64,000 nt of DNA from Paracamarosporium sp. OC-R06-R3 (Eukaryota; Ascomycota; Dothideomycetes; Pleosporales; Didymosphaeriaceae). A program made the position numbers and the translations under genes. Positions 34,446-45,536 of the stretch are shown here, in pieces. Under the pieces are notes generated by a model. It was given only the letters and a program-made list of their open reading frames with translations. It did no database searches and was not told the origin of the DNA. Position 1 is the first letter of the stretch. Every line of letters starts with the position of its first letter. The stretch covers positions 124,001 to 188,000 of the forward strand of contig JACVRA010000152.1 in assembly GCA_019828545.1 (NCBI GenBank), read 5' to 3'.

Positions 34446-35932
34446 CGCGAAAAAGTATGGATGAACTTATGAATTACAGACAGGACAGAAAAGATAATAA
34501 CGCACTATTTTGAGGAATCCGTAGCGAATTGGAAGAGTTGGAAGCAGAGTTTTATACCTACACGTCCAAATATGGTGACGCTGATGATGCATGGAGGAAG
34601 CGGCGTGAGCAGGAGGCACACAAACTTTATGACGCGATATTAAGGCAGATAGATACAGTTTGAGACGTTCTGGTAGTACAACTTCAATGTAAATTGTATC
34701 GCTGCCAGAATGAAGTAACGAAAGACGCACACGGCCACCTGCTCGTCGTCATACACAGTGCATTAATAATGGCGTTCAATGCTCTGCGTAAGGGGTTATA
34801 GCCAATATAAATACAGTACAAGCAGGATGTTATGGTATAGTTGTCAAGTGTTCTCATAACATGAGGCGTAGCATTGCAGCGCACCGTTTGAGAGTGGATC
34901 GAAGACCGAGGCACAACTAGATGATCGCTAGAATTTCCTCAAGGAAGAACAGGTGTCCTAAAAGAAAAAGTTGGAGATGACGGGCAGCAGAAAGTAAGCT
35001 GGGGGATCGAAAGCCAGACACGACATGTTGTAATGAGATGCTTTGCCGCATTCGCTAAGACCAGTCCATATCCCGGTGCATCCACGCGACTTTTTGGCAT
35101 GCCCTGGCGACTGTCACAAGCACTTTGCAACCCCTGTATTTTAAGAAACAAAGTGGGTGTTGGAAGTCCGAGCTATGCCAGTTACCAATTCATACAAGTG
35201 TACATGGGTACAAGAAAGCGACGCCTCGTATGGTAGCGGCACTCGTTGCCGGCCCCAGTCTATAGACGACCTGGCTGCAATTTCGGTGTGATGTAAGGTC
35301 GGCCGAGCATCCCTGTTCCGAGGAGCAAGAAACCACTATTGGAATTGGCAAGGGTTTCTGCAAGACAACGTGCACGGCACAGCTGTATAGAACGTGTCCA
35401 GAAGACGTTGTTGAGTGCCCTGCGTGACGGAATGGGTCTTGCGACAAAGGCACGCATTCCACTGTTGCAGAGACGGCGTGGACATGATCCTCAGCGATGC
35501 CTCGCTGATCCTGCGGGATGAAGTGGGACCGGCAGGGATGCTTGAGCGAGCAGTGGTGATAGGCCTGTGGTGTTGAGGTTCGCAAGCCCCCCGAATTGTT
35601 TCTACGGGGGGGCCCAGCCACCAGCAGGAACACGCGCAAATTGCATCATGCCTTCGTCCGCTGCATACCAGGCTGACATATCGTGTCTTCTCTTTTGACG
35701 TTCTCAACTCTCTCCTACTTTCGCCCTCGCGACTGCCTTCCCGGTAGTTGCGACACTTTTGGTCGCTCCTTCCCACCAGTGTTTACTGACCCCCGCACCC
35801 CCGCGCCCCGGCATCTCCGGCCAAGCATCAACGCAGACATCCAGCCTCCCACGACGACGCTCATAGCCTCAATCCTTTCCACTGGAATAGCAGCACTTCA
35901 CTCGCACACGTACTTGGGCGCCCGCGAACACT
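34446..35932. other. Intergenic, 1.5 kb, divergent
   Basis: Promoter region of the tandem protease (-) and of the small membrane protein (+). Open frames up to about 150 codons exist at 35190-35776 but none shows a known motif or splice support. A GC-rich, pyrimidine-rich leader runs from 35,690 to 35,930 ahead of the plus-strand gene. Confidence 0.4.
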
Positions 35933-36508
35933 ATGCCCGCTCTTGTCGTCCCAGACGGTGCGCAAGCACCTCGCACGCCCGATCTCTCCAGCCTCACGGC
36001 GCGAAAACCAGCGACTCAATTCACTTCCGACGGCGCATTCGCTCCCCATTCGATTGACACAAGGACGTTTCAAGCACGAGCGAATGAGCAACCCCTGATT
36101 CCCACGTATTATCGACACGACGGGCCGGGCACTGGCGCCGTCGTTGGCATAGTCTTGGGTAGCATCGCTGGCTTCCTGTTCCTGGTTTGGCTTCTTTGGA
36201 CGCTTACTGCTAGCAATCGAAATGCGATCGCGGGCGAGGAAGAAATAGTGGTGCGCAGGCCGAGGCGCAATTCAAACTCGCATCGCTCACGGCGTGGGAC
36301 CCGTAGCGAGGTGCGTGAATATAGCAGGAGCCCGCGGAGGTCGGGAGGAAGATCGGCTGTCATCGTGGAAGAGAGGAGGGGACCGCGGCCACGCAGTATT
36401 ATGGTGGAGGAAAGGTCTCGGGTGCCGGGCGACGATGTTGTCGAGGTAATTGAGGAGCACGACGAGTATCGCGAGAGAAGGGCACGCAGAGGCAGCGGAT
36501 ATCGGTGA
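35933..36508 (+). CDS. Small single-pass membrane protein with basic Arg/Ser-rich tail (191 aa)
   Basis: Function unknown. It is a single exon. The first 60 residues are polar without a signal peptide. A single strongly hydrophobic segment (GAVVGIVLGSIAGFLFLVWL, continuing LWTLTA, about residues 69-93) follows GPGT. The rest is a cytosolic-type tail, first acidic (GEEEIVVRRP), then very rich in Arg and Ser (RRNSNSHRSRRGTRSE, YSRSPRRSGGRS), then EERRGPRPRSIMVEERS and VVEVIEEHDEYRERRARRG. The Gly-rich TM preceded by a Ser/Thr/Pro stretch recalls fungal single-pass wall-stress and Axl2-like proteins, but there is no extracellular domain and no signal sequence, so I make no functional claim. Confidence 0.65.
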   Translation: MPALVVPDGAQAPRTPDLSSLTARKPATQFTSDGAFAPHSIDTRTFQARANEQPLIPTYYRHDGPGTGAVVGIVLGSIAGFLFLVWLLWTLTASNRNAIAGEEEIVVRRPRRNSNSHRSRRGTRSEVREYSRSPRRSGGRSAVIVEERRGPRPRSIMVEERSRVPGDDVVEVIEEHDEYRERRARRGSGYR

Positions 36509-37607
36509 TAGTAGGGCAGCTGATATGGTTGGAATCCAAGTACGTTCTCGACATCAGGCTTGTCCCTAGATGTGTAATACTGACACCAGTAGCAGAGACT
36601 GGTCACACCTTCTTTTAAAGCTACCTGGAGAGCAACCGATTCTTGTGCTTCTGGGCACTGCCTCGCCTACGACTGCGAATATACACCTATCAGCAGACTT
36701 CTTTCGGGATACCCTTTTGTCGACTTATTGCTATATCGATTTTTTTTTTTGCGCATATTGCCGTTTTATTGTGCTCTTCGCATTCTCGTTCGGGCCTCTA
36801 ATTCTCTGTACACTATTCTAGCATTTTTCCAGCATCGGGCGTCAAGGATTGAGAAGCATGGCGAAGCGGCAGCCTCGGGAATCGGGAATGTGGGCGATTT
36901 TACATGGACTTGCAGTGCGTCCTAGCGAAGCAAGGACTCGAAAGAGAGAGTCCTCGAAAGCACAGCCGATGCGCGACGGGAAACGCGAAGGATGATATGT
37001 GTTTTGAAACAATTTACGTATGTTTTGCCCAGCATATAGCGAATCATTCGGCTTGAGCCGATCTACCCGAAATGAATCGCACTGTCAACCCGCACAACTT
37101 AGCGTTTGAGCTTCTACTCTCGGTCATAATTCAGAGTAAGCGTATGAGAGCCTACTTAGTCATCTGTAGCGGTTGTTGCATCAAGATGATATTCAGAAGC
37201 CTCAAGAACCTCATCAGGTCAAATTCTGTCTGCTTCTAGGTGCTGGATCTGTTCAGACCTACCTAGCCTTCTCAACCATCGGGAACTCATGCACATGCAG
37301 CATGATCAAGATCAAGATTTCACGACAATTCAAGTCACAAGGTGTCACGAATCCCACATCGAACCAATTTGCTTGACGCTTCTAGCGGCTGATTGCGCGA
37401 ATACTCCCCTTACAGCTCAAGCGAGTGTAACTCTTCTCCCATTTGCGAGCACGCTAGAATACTAATTGAAGCTCTTCTTGATGCACAGATTTGCAAATGT
37501 ATGTTCATGTACAGGTTTGATTCTATGAGGAATGTCTCTGCAATCTACGTGAAAACTATATACAAGTCTTGAATTGAAGAGCCTGGGAGACGCCAGGAAG
37601 TGCCTTT
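36509..37607. other. Intergenic, 1.1 kb, convergent
   Basis: 3' flanks of two convergent genes. It contains a T10 run at 36741-36750. No gene, RNA or repeat recognised. Confidence 0.4.
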
Positions 37608-38998
37608 CTAGAAGGCTGGCTTGGCGTTCTTGAGCAAATCCTCGAAGTAGGCTTGGTTCCATTCACCAGCCTCAGGAGAGGGCTTGTAGGCATCGTTGTT
37701 ACCGCAGAAGGAGTCATAACGAACAGCGGAAGTGTCGCTGGTTCCGTCAGACTCACCTCCCGGCTTGCCCCAAACAAAGGCGTCGACGAGCTCGTCACCG
37801 GTCTCAGCAGTGGGACGAACGCCGAAGCCTGCACCCTTCACGTTGCACCAGTGGCCCCACTCCTCACGAAGGCCAGTGACAGCGTTTCTAAAACATATGA
37901 TTAGTACGTGTTTCTTGAGATGGGCTCAGCAATCTTAATTTCAAACTCACCGGCCAGTGTCAACAATAGCGTGGTTGGGGTGTCCTGCGGTCGACAGAGC
38001 AGCGCCAAAGAGCTGGACATACAGCTTCTCGTTCTGGGCCTTGTTGTACTGGGCGTCAGATGCGCTAGAGAATTCACCGGGTGTTTGGTCGCTATGCATA
38101 ATCAGCTGCGGTGCTCAAATGGTAAAGTTAGAGGCTCCCTACAAAGCGTTCCAGCCGGCGATGTTGGTGGAAATGCCACGGACTTGGCTCGGGGAGCCAG
38201 CGGCCTTGTACACCTTTGCGAGCCCCTCGGCACCGGGCTTGAGGTTGTCGTTCCAGCCCAACCATCCTCCGTGACCAGCGTCAACGTACATAACGACGTT
38301 GGGAAGGTTAAGGGTCTTCAAAGCGTATGCAACACCCTCTTCGTAGCCAGACTTGGACTCCTGGCAAGTGGTAAGGTCGATGTTCGTGACCAGGTTAGGA
38401 AGCGAATCGGGCTCGATGATGAGGGCAAAGGCCTGGTTGGGGTTCTCCTTGAGAATACCAGCAATGACTTCGTATCTGGTCAGTTTTATGTATGAGTACC
38501 GCCTGGAATAACTCACCATCGATGTACTCTGTCTTGTACCTGTTGAGCTCGCCGACCTTGAGTTCACCGTTGGAAGCCTTTGCAGCGCAGTCACGGCCTG
38601 GAAGGTCGTAGATCACAAGACCTAGGACATTCTTGCAAGGGATATCGGTTGCAAGCTCCTTTTTCAATTTGTCGATGTTCGCAATGGTGTCGCTAGATGA
38701 TCACATTAGCATTCATTCACTGGATTGCTTGCTGATGTGTAGATTGAACTTACAGCCAAAGGAAAGAGCCAACGTCGCCAACCTTGGCGGCAGCGGTGGC
38801 CAAGCTTTGGTCACTGAGGTTTTTGACTGCGGCCTCGACCTCAGCCTTGTAGAAGGAGTTTGCGTGCAGGGTGTAGGACTTGAAGACATTCTCGCTTCCA
38901 CTGAGCGTGACGGCAGAGTCACAAGCTCTCTTGTTCACGCGAGAAGGCAGGGCAGCGGCAAGAGTGGCCAAAGCAAGGATCGAAGTAGAGGTCTTCAT
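37608..38998 (-). CDS. Glycoside hydrolase family 6 cellobiohydrolase, secreted
   Basis: Exo-acting cellulase that releases cellobiose from the non-reducing end. Exons are complement of 38754..38998, 38517..38692, 38143..38467, 37951..38091 and 37608..37887 (388 aa). The signal peptide MKTSTSILALATLAAALPS is followed by a Kex2-like NKR site. GH6 signatures: VIYDLPGRDCAAKASNGE (Asp in RDCAA) and ALIIEPDSLPNLVTNI (general-acid Asp in EPDS), then GWLGWNDNLKPGAEGLAKVY, STNIAGWNAF, FGVRPTAETGDELVDAFVWG, KPGGESDGTSD. There is no CBM1 cellulose-binding module or Ser/Thr linker, so it is a catalytic-domain-only form. A TATA box and one CreA-like motif lie upstream, consistent with carbon-controlled expression. 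Confidence 0.95.
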
Positions 38999-39080
38999 TT
39001 TGGTTGATGGTTGTGATGAGGCCTTGGATGTGAAGAGCGACGAAGTTGGCTTGGATGTCGAACTGTAACAGATGATGATG

Positions 39081-39090
39081 CCTTATATAC
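39081..39090 (-). promoter_or_regulatory. TATA box of the GH6 gene
   Basis: On the minus strand the sequence reads GTATATAAGG, about 83-93 bases upstream of the GH6 start codon at 38998. It is the clearest TATA box in the window and is typical of strongly inducible secreted hydrolases. Confidence 0.6.
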
Positions 39091-39199
39091 TCCGATCAAC
39101 GTGAGTCTCTTGGTCCTCTCTTTGAAGTTCATTTCCTCCAAGTCCGCTATATTGCTGCGTCAGGTCATTGTGCGGGAGTGGTCTTCCGCTCGTTTATTG

Positions 39200-39205
39200 C
39201 CCCAG
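39200..39205. promoter_or_regulatory. Candidate CreA site upstream of GH6
   Basis: CCCCAG here is CTGGGG on the other strand and fits the CreA consensus SYGGRG. It lies about 200 bases upstream of the cellulase start. A single short match is weak evidence, but the position suits carbon catabolite repression. Confidence 0.3.
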
Positions 39206-40115
39206 GAAACGCATGGTCACCTACGTGAACCCGTTGAGCCGCATGACAGGGCATCATTCCATCGATAGGATGGAAGAATCTCCAAGCTACACGTGAAATA
39301 CTTCCTCACTCTGCGGCGACCGGACCGTATTCGAGTTGGGTGTAGGACCGTGCCCCTGAAAACTTGGAGGTATCATGAAAACAGCCTTGATATTGCATCT
39401 TCCTGGGCAACCCACTTTTTGCTTTGGAGATCATCACGATTTGTGACATATCGAGCATGCTAACCGCGTACTGTGAAACTGATAGGTACATAGCGCGGAA
39501 CAAGGAGGTTTACAGCTACGCGCTAAGTAGTACCCAAGCCGGAGGCCAGGGCCGGTGGTAAGCCAGGATTCCGAGCAGCACTGTATACAAATCTTGGGAT
39601 CATATATCTCGTGACTATGGAATTCCTGGGTTGCGAAGCTTGCATGCTGTTTCAAATATAATTTGCCGATCTGTTGCCGAATACGTAGCAAATCAAGGTT
39701 CCGCAATCTGAACAGGGTATGGCGGAGCTGCAGGCCTAAATTACCTTGTGACGACACCCGCTCACTTCCCCGGGTAAACTAACGTACGCAAATAATTTCC
39801 ATAGAGCGCTGCCAGCTGATCGATGCCTTGGCGAGAAGGTGAATGGTATTTCCTAATTAACTACCACATGGTCGGAGCATTTAGCGCATTTTCCTGCCAA
39901 AGCCACACTTTACGGGTTCGGGAGGACTCCAAATCCACGGGCCACTTGACATACAGAGATGCCCAACACCACTGAATCCAACGACATATGGAGATTTCAC
40001 CATTTGGATCCCAAATGAGGATTGTACGCGCGTTGGAATTTTCTGGAAGGCCACTTCCCATGTAATAAGGTCTAGTTGATCTTTGATTAATCTTGCAATG
40101 CTAGGTGGAGCCTCA

Positions 40116-40720
40116 TCAATAAGCCGAGCCTTGTCTGTCATCTATAACGCATACCAAGTCAATAGGCCGCAAGCACCAAGCATCACGTATGGACTTACAA
40201 TTCGCACCCATCGCTTTCCGCAGTTTCATTGTAACTGCATCGGCATCGAGGTCTTTCTTGTCACCAGTTTGAATTTCCACCGCATACGTCCTGATGACTT
40301 GCTTGACCTGTCCACTTTGAAAACTCATCTTCGCTTTCCGCATGATCTTCGTCTGCGGGCCTGTACCATCAACATTAGCTCAGCCCATCTGTTCAACCCT
40401 CGCCTTTCTTTTCTTCCTAAAGCTTATTCAAACCCAGCATTATACTTACCCGCCCAGACGACAAAGCAGAATTTTGTTCTTTCGGAGTATTCATCGTTTC
40501 CCAGCTTCACCCTCACATACGCGTACGCTGCCTCATCGTCTCCTAGCGTCTCGCACATCTCTGAAATATCGCCCGTGCCGGTTTTGTCTAGTTTCAGGGA
40601 ATCTGAAGTTGCGGACGCGTACTTGAGAACTAGCCACGTGGTCTCCGATTTGTCGGAACGCACATCCTCGTACGCTTGTGCGATGTCAGGATCCGATAGA
40701 ATGTCGCCTGGTGGGGCCAT
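40116..40720 (-). CDS. Coactosin-like actin-binding protein (ADF-H domain)
   Basis: Binds F-actin and belongs to the cofilin-homology superfamily. Three exons, complement of 40450..40720, 40199..40360 and 40116..40141, encode 152 aa, one ADF-H domain. The N-terminus DILSDPDIAQAYEDVRSDKS and then ETTWLVLKYAS, DEAAYAYVRVKLGNDEYSER and KFCFVVWAGPQTKIMRKAKM are the coactosin pattern, including the KAKMS helix. VKQVIRTYAVEIQTGDKKDL and LRKAMGANYDRQGSAY close the domain. The last exon contributes only eight codons (the split Tyr codon through the stop), and without it the conserved NYDRQ end is lost. A cofilin is excluded by the absence of the N-terminal Ser and its actin-binding helix pattern. Confidence 0.92.
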
Positions 40721-41914
40721 TTTGTTGTTTCCGTGCGATTGATGGGATATTTGCACTGTCGCTGTGGTTTGTTCTGAACGCCAGGGGGTAGCGGTGAAGA
40801 TGGTGGGGAGGAATTTGAGACTCGGCGTTAATGCGGGGCCATTTTTCAGGGGTTAGCGACCAATAGGAACTACGGCGCTTGATGCCTCAGGCTTGAATCG
40901 AGTTCTTGTACGCAAAATATTTTGTTTGTGTTGCATGTACTGTAGACACAAGATTGTAAGATGATAAATGTTTTGTTGTTATAAATGTTCGTCTATCGTT
41001 GGTCAATCTTAAGGTGCTAGTATAGAGTAGGCATGCTGCCGGTTTTCAACAAGCACATCATGTCAACCTATGGCAAGGACACGAGCCACAAGTGCGTTGC
41101 TGGCAGTTCTATGGTTTGTAAGAGAAAGATGATCTATGAAGTAATTGGCACGATCAGAGTGGGAGAATCTTAGACATCAGGCAAGTTAGGGGCCAGACAA
41201 TCACGTGTGAAAGCCCATGCATTACCTTGGTAATTCATCCCACTGATTTCAAGACGGATCTACAGAAAGTGATGGTTACTACCATTATAAGACTACTAAC
41301 CTCTAGCTAACCCATGCATGATATGCCCTTACGTTTCACTCTCACATCAATTACGATAACTCTAGCCAATACATGATTGCTATATTCTTTGTTGTGGTGA
41401 GTCACGACAAGTAGATCACCACTGCGCCATCGCAAGAACTTACAGAAGGACCGGTGTAAATTTTTGAATGAGACCGCAGAAGGCGGAAATTAGATCAACG
41501 ATGATTAACATTTCCCTTTCCGTTGGTGTTCTTGCGAACACGATGTATCAGGACCAATCGCAGATGACGATGGTGGATCGGATATACGTCATTGCTGATT
41601 CAATCGAGTACAAGGCTATCCGAAAATAGCTTAATGGATAATTACAGCATTGTTACATTTTGCTATTCTTGGCGTTGGTACGAATAGGGTGATAATCTCT
41701 AAGAATTTACGATGACTGTCTGTGTGCTTTTGTAAGTATCATGCGAAGTAGTACTGATTTGAGCCTTGATTTGAGACGAGACGCCACCTGTATCGTTCAA
41801 TGCGAAATTACGTGGAGCAATTTTTGCAGTCTTTAAATATGGGACCATTGCGTTCCCCAAGAGATACATTTTTCTAGCACCTGTATACCAAGTTGTCCGA
41901 TCAAAATAGGTGCC
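40721..41914. other. Intergenic, 1.2 kb, AT-rich divergent region
   Basis: Promoters of coactosin (-) and the S28 protease (+). It is AT-richer than surrounding genes. TTTAAATAT at 41832-41840, about 80 bases before the protease start, may serve as a TATA-like element. No gene seen. Confidence 0.4.
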
Positions 41915-43719
41915 ATGATCACAAGCTTTTTCATTTGGGCCTTTATGGTCTTATTCCTCCCTGCCGTCTCGTTAGCACAGAAAGAGTGTCCATTGTACGA
42001 AGTCAGTCACTACGATCAGAAAATTGACCATTTTGGCAAACACAACGGTACCTTTAAGCAAAAGTACCAACTTGGAACAGACTTTTATAGGCCAGGAGGA
42101 CCGCTTCTGTTCTACCAAGGAGCTGAAGCTGGATATTTTGGATGCATCGTAAGTCAATAAATCACGCCCAACAGAATCACAAATGCAGACTGAAAGGACC
42201 TATCGCATACAGGAATATTTATCTCTTCTACAATATGCAAAGCAAACGAACGGTCTACTTGTCAACATTAACCATCGTTACTTCAATGACAGCGTTCCAT
42301 TCGGTCTGATAACAAACGAGACCTATGATTGGAGCTACCTGACGCTCGAGAATGTTATGATGGATTCGGTTGAACTCGTAAATTATGTGAAGCGCCAGGT
42401 TCCCGTCGCTTCGAATGCGACGACAATTGTTTTTGGAGGTGAGCATGCTGGCGTGAATTCAACACATTCGTAAAAAATGTCTGATGTCAATAAGGGTCTT
42501 ATGGAGGCTTTCTATCCACAATGCTTCGCTTGAACCACCCCAAGACGTTCCATGGAGCAATAGCATCCGGTGCTCCCCTTCACGTAGATTGCGCGGACTA
42601 TCCTCATAGTGTCGCACAATGGATTCAGCCAGATTGGGTATGCTTTCGTGTGGAAGGGATATAGTGTACTATTATTAACCTACAAAGGTATCCAATGTAT
42701 ACGATGACCTATCCAAAGAAGCTGCAGATGCCATCAATCAATCTTGGCCCATCCTGCATAAGATGATAGCAGAAGGTTAGTACCATACATAAAACTAAAC
42801 ACTAAAGGCGTTATCTGTATCCCACATTTAAAAAATAACAATGCACGAAGATCTCTGCAGAAAATCAATGCAGTAGCATTGCTCTACAAGGTTGAAACAA
42901 GTCGCTGATCAAACTCTAGGTAACGGTACCGGCATCAAAGACGAACTGAATCTATGTACAGCCCCATCGAACGCAACAGATTACGCGATCCTTGAATCAA
43001 TGCTCACAACTGGGCTCCAACGAGCGTCTCAATTCAATTATCCCGTGGCAATCACCTCATCTACTAACGTCAGCTTTCCGCTACACTACATCGTCTCGCA
43101 GAGTAAAAACTCCACTTCGCCTTTGATGCCACTCAAAATATACACTAGCATCAGTTGGGTCTCAGCAAATCCGCAACGATCAGATTGCTATGACTGGGCA
43201 GCGGGCGGATCTGCTAATGTAGGGAATGCGGGACTCTCCAAGGTACCATTCACGTATATTACCTGTGCTTACTTCCCTATGGGATGTATGGCCACACGTC
43301 CTGGAAACATTTTCCCGCCCACTGGTAACGACGAGCTGAGTGCTGAGGAGCCAATCGCGCAATGTAAGCCTTACGGCATAACACGTTTGCCCACCTCGTC
43401 GGAGATTGAACAGAAGTATGGCTATAGCCAGAGGGCAATGGCCAACACCACCAACATAATATTCCCACTCGGGCAATATGATCCTATTACTGGCTATGCG
43501 GTGAAGGATTTTCCACTGACAGGGGGTCGTTCGGCACCACGAAGATTGTATGTTAGTGAAATGGCGCATACGCAGGACTTGATGCCGTATAGTCCGCTAG
43601 ATCCACAACCAGTGCTAGATGTAAGTGTTCTAGTAAACATTGGCAAGGACGTCTTAATAATCTAGGTATAGGTACGAAATGCAACGGTTCAGTACATCAA
43701 GGCATGGTCGAGTTGCTGA
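41915..43719 (+). CDS. Secreted serine protease, S28 family (prolyl carboxy/tripeptidyl peptidase-like)
   Basis: Cleaves after proline-containing peptides, extracellular. Exons are 41915..42148, 42189..42438, 42495..42637, 42688..42775, 42902..43620 and 43672..43719 (493 aa). The signal peptide MITSFFIWAFMVLFLPAVSL is followed by the family start HYDQKIDHFGKHNGTFKQKY and GGPLLFYQGAEAG. VNINHRYFNDSVPFG follows. The nucleophile is in FGGSYGGFLSTML, which intron 2 splits at GG. Asp lies in LGQYDPITGY and His in EMAHTQDLMPYS, so the triad is complete. Several N-glycosylation sequons occur. Intron 4 (126 nt) must use the acceptor at 42901: earlier AGs bring in a TAG, while this one joins HKMIAE to VADQTLGNGTG. 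The last exon adds 16 codons (VRNATVQYIKAWSSC and stop). Confidence 0.9.
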
Positions 43720-43974
43720 TGCCATAAAGGCTGTCGATCACAATGAGGCCTCGAGTGCAGCCGTGTTACTTTGGAATATTGGTTCATATAGCTTGTGGAT
43801 TTTTTTCTTAGACTGGGCGGCGCGTGCATGATGATTGAATAGATTTAAATATTTTCTTCTGTTGTCTAAAGCCTATTTCAACAAATACACACGTGTCACT
43901 GTGACGTATCGCAAGGTTGACGGCTACTTTAAAGCCTGTTATGGGTAAATCGTGATCAAAAATCTTTACAATTA

Positions 43975-44913
43975 CTATATCTTCGCTTTAGCTCCAGTGG
44001 AAAGATCGTATAAGAATCCTTCCTGTGCCCATTTGAACTTGACATATGGGCCAAGTTCCTTGTCGTTAGGAACAACACGCTTCCACTCGGGTTCTACTCC
44101 TTTAGCATCCTGAAGTCCGCGCAAACGATCGCGTCCAAAGATGCGATACGAATCAAGCGCATACTCACCGACACCTGGAAGATGCCCGATCTCCCAGCCT
44201 TCTCGTTCGTCGTCCGGAGCTAGTAGCTCTCGATCTTTCACGTCCTTACCGCCCCCCTTTTTAGGGTAGTTGCGACGCCCGTATCGCCGCTCGGCGCACG
44301 GTGGAGCGGCTACCCAGACATTGGCCATCTTGACTAGGCACAGCGCTCTTCGCTCTTGTAGACCTAGTATGCGGATAGTATCCTGCACTACAAGTGGATC
44401 GGCAGACGCAAGCGACTCTGGAGTGGGATACGTAGACAAGATTTTCCATAATATAGGGCGGGCCGCGGTGCCTTTAGTTTTGTTCCACAAAATGGCTTGG
44501 ATGACGAGAGCAAACAAGCTGTTATAAATACGCTCTTGGATAAGACCAAATTCTGGCGTTTGCAGCTTGAAGTTCAAACCAGGCGGTGAATGTTCGCGAG
44601 AAAAGGGCTCGGGAAAGAAGGGAGATATCGTGGGGCCTGCGGCGGTCTTCTTTTTCGGTTTCTTCTCTGGCTCAGGGAAGTATGGAGAAATCGTTGATTT
44701 TTTGGATTGCTTTTGCGATTGCGATTCGCTTACCCTGAGCGATCTTCGCCTATTTTGTTGTGGGCGATGCGCAATTCCATGATTTAGTAATGTTGTCGCA
44801 TTTGATAAATCGGCCGCAGCTTGTGTCAGAAGAGAAGTTCCAAGTTCCAATGACGCGCAAGACTGTGCGATGAGCTGTATAGGGGATAATAGACGATGAG
44901 ATGCATCATCCAT
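43975..44913 (-). CDS. MBD4-like HhH-GPD DNA glycosylase
   Basis: Removes thymine or uracil from G mismatches, such as those from deaminated 5-methylcytosine, in the nucleus. It is a single exon of 312 aa. The catalytic domain fits the MBD4 glycosylase: FGLIQERIYNSLFALVIQAI, LWNKTKGTAARPILWKILST, YPTPESLASADPLVVQDTI, LGLQERRALCLVKM, then the helix-hairpin-helix LPGVGEYALDSYRIF with the catalytic Asp in LDSYRIF, and EWKRVVPNDKELGPYVKFKW. There is no methyl-CpG-binding domain, as usual for fungal and plant forms. The N-terminal linker has two copies of a motif, STISPYFPEP and PTISPFFPEP, separated by a Lys-rich stretch. These resemble the SPYF elements of MBD4-like proteins. Nth/MutY are excluded by the lack of an iron-sulphur cluster Cys set. 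Confidence 0.88.
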   Translation of the reverse strand: MDDASHRLLSPIQLIAQSCASLELGTSLLTQAAADLSNATTLLNHGIAHRPQQNRRRSLRVSESQSQKQSKKSTISPYFPEPEKKPKKKTAAGPTISPFFPEPFSREHSPPGLNFKLQTPEFGLIQERIYNSLFALVIQAILWNKTKGTAARPILWKILSTYPTPESLASADPLVVQDTIRILGLQERRALCLVKMANVWVAAPPCAERRYGRRNYPKKGGGKDVKDRELLAPDDEREGWEIGHLPGVGEYALDSYRIFGRDRLRGLQDAKGVEPEWKRVVPNDKELGPYVKFKWAQEGFLYDLSTGAKAKI

Positions 44914-45536
44914 ATCAAAATATTCAACGGGTGCTCAACTTGTGTTGCAGGTGAAGTGCTCCAGTGGCGTACGGCGTGGCGAGCTTGCAGTCGTCTCGGC
45001 GGTGGTTGGGTCGCACTTGGCGGCTGGCCCCGCCGTCTTTCACTACTCATTTATGAAAAGCTAGTCCTGAACAATTAACAGATGAACGCATTTTAGGTGA
45101 CGTACGTCTACTGAAAGGGTCGGTATCGAACATACAACCAGGAAAAGCTTCAAAAATCCGCTAGTATTTTGCAATGATGTCATATAATGTATCATCAACT
45201 TCACCACACAGCGTCAGCAACATTTAGTTAGTTATCCGTATAAGAGCTAAAAGGGTTTCTGCAAGCAGCAACATTCATTTGATAACGTTAGTCCAACCCT
45301 AGGTGTTTGCAATGCCGAACAAGCAGCCCTCGGAAGTGTTCGGCGTTAAGCTGTTCGGAGACAACATAGTCGCGCCGAAGACGTCAACTCATCAAAAATG
45401 CAAGGTATGCCTGGATGCCCACCCGAATGCGTGAAAACAGACAGAACGTGAGGTCATTTAATAAGCAGAAACATACCATAAGGCATCATTCACTACTAGA
45501 GCAACGATTACCAACACAAGTATCACTAGGAACGCC
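44914..45536. other. Intergenic, divergent, 620 bases
   Basis: Promoters of the MBD4-like gene (-) and the acyltransferase (+). No repeat or RNA gene seen. Confidence 0.4.

Larger units (their letters stand above)
38999..40115. other. Intergenic, GH6 promoter side to coactosin 3' side
   Basis: About 1.1 kb. Apart from the TATA box and CreA-like motif given separately, I see no gene or repeat. Confidence 0.4.
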
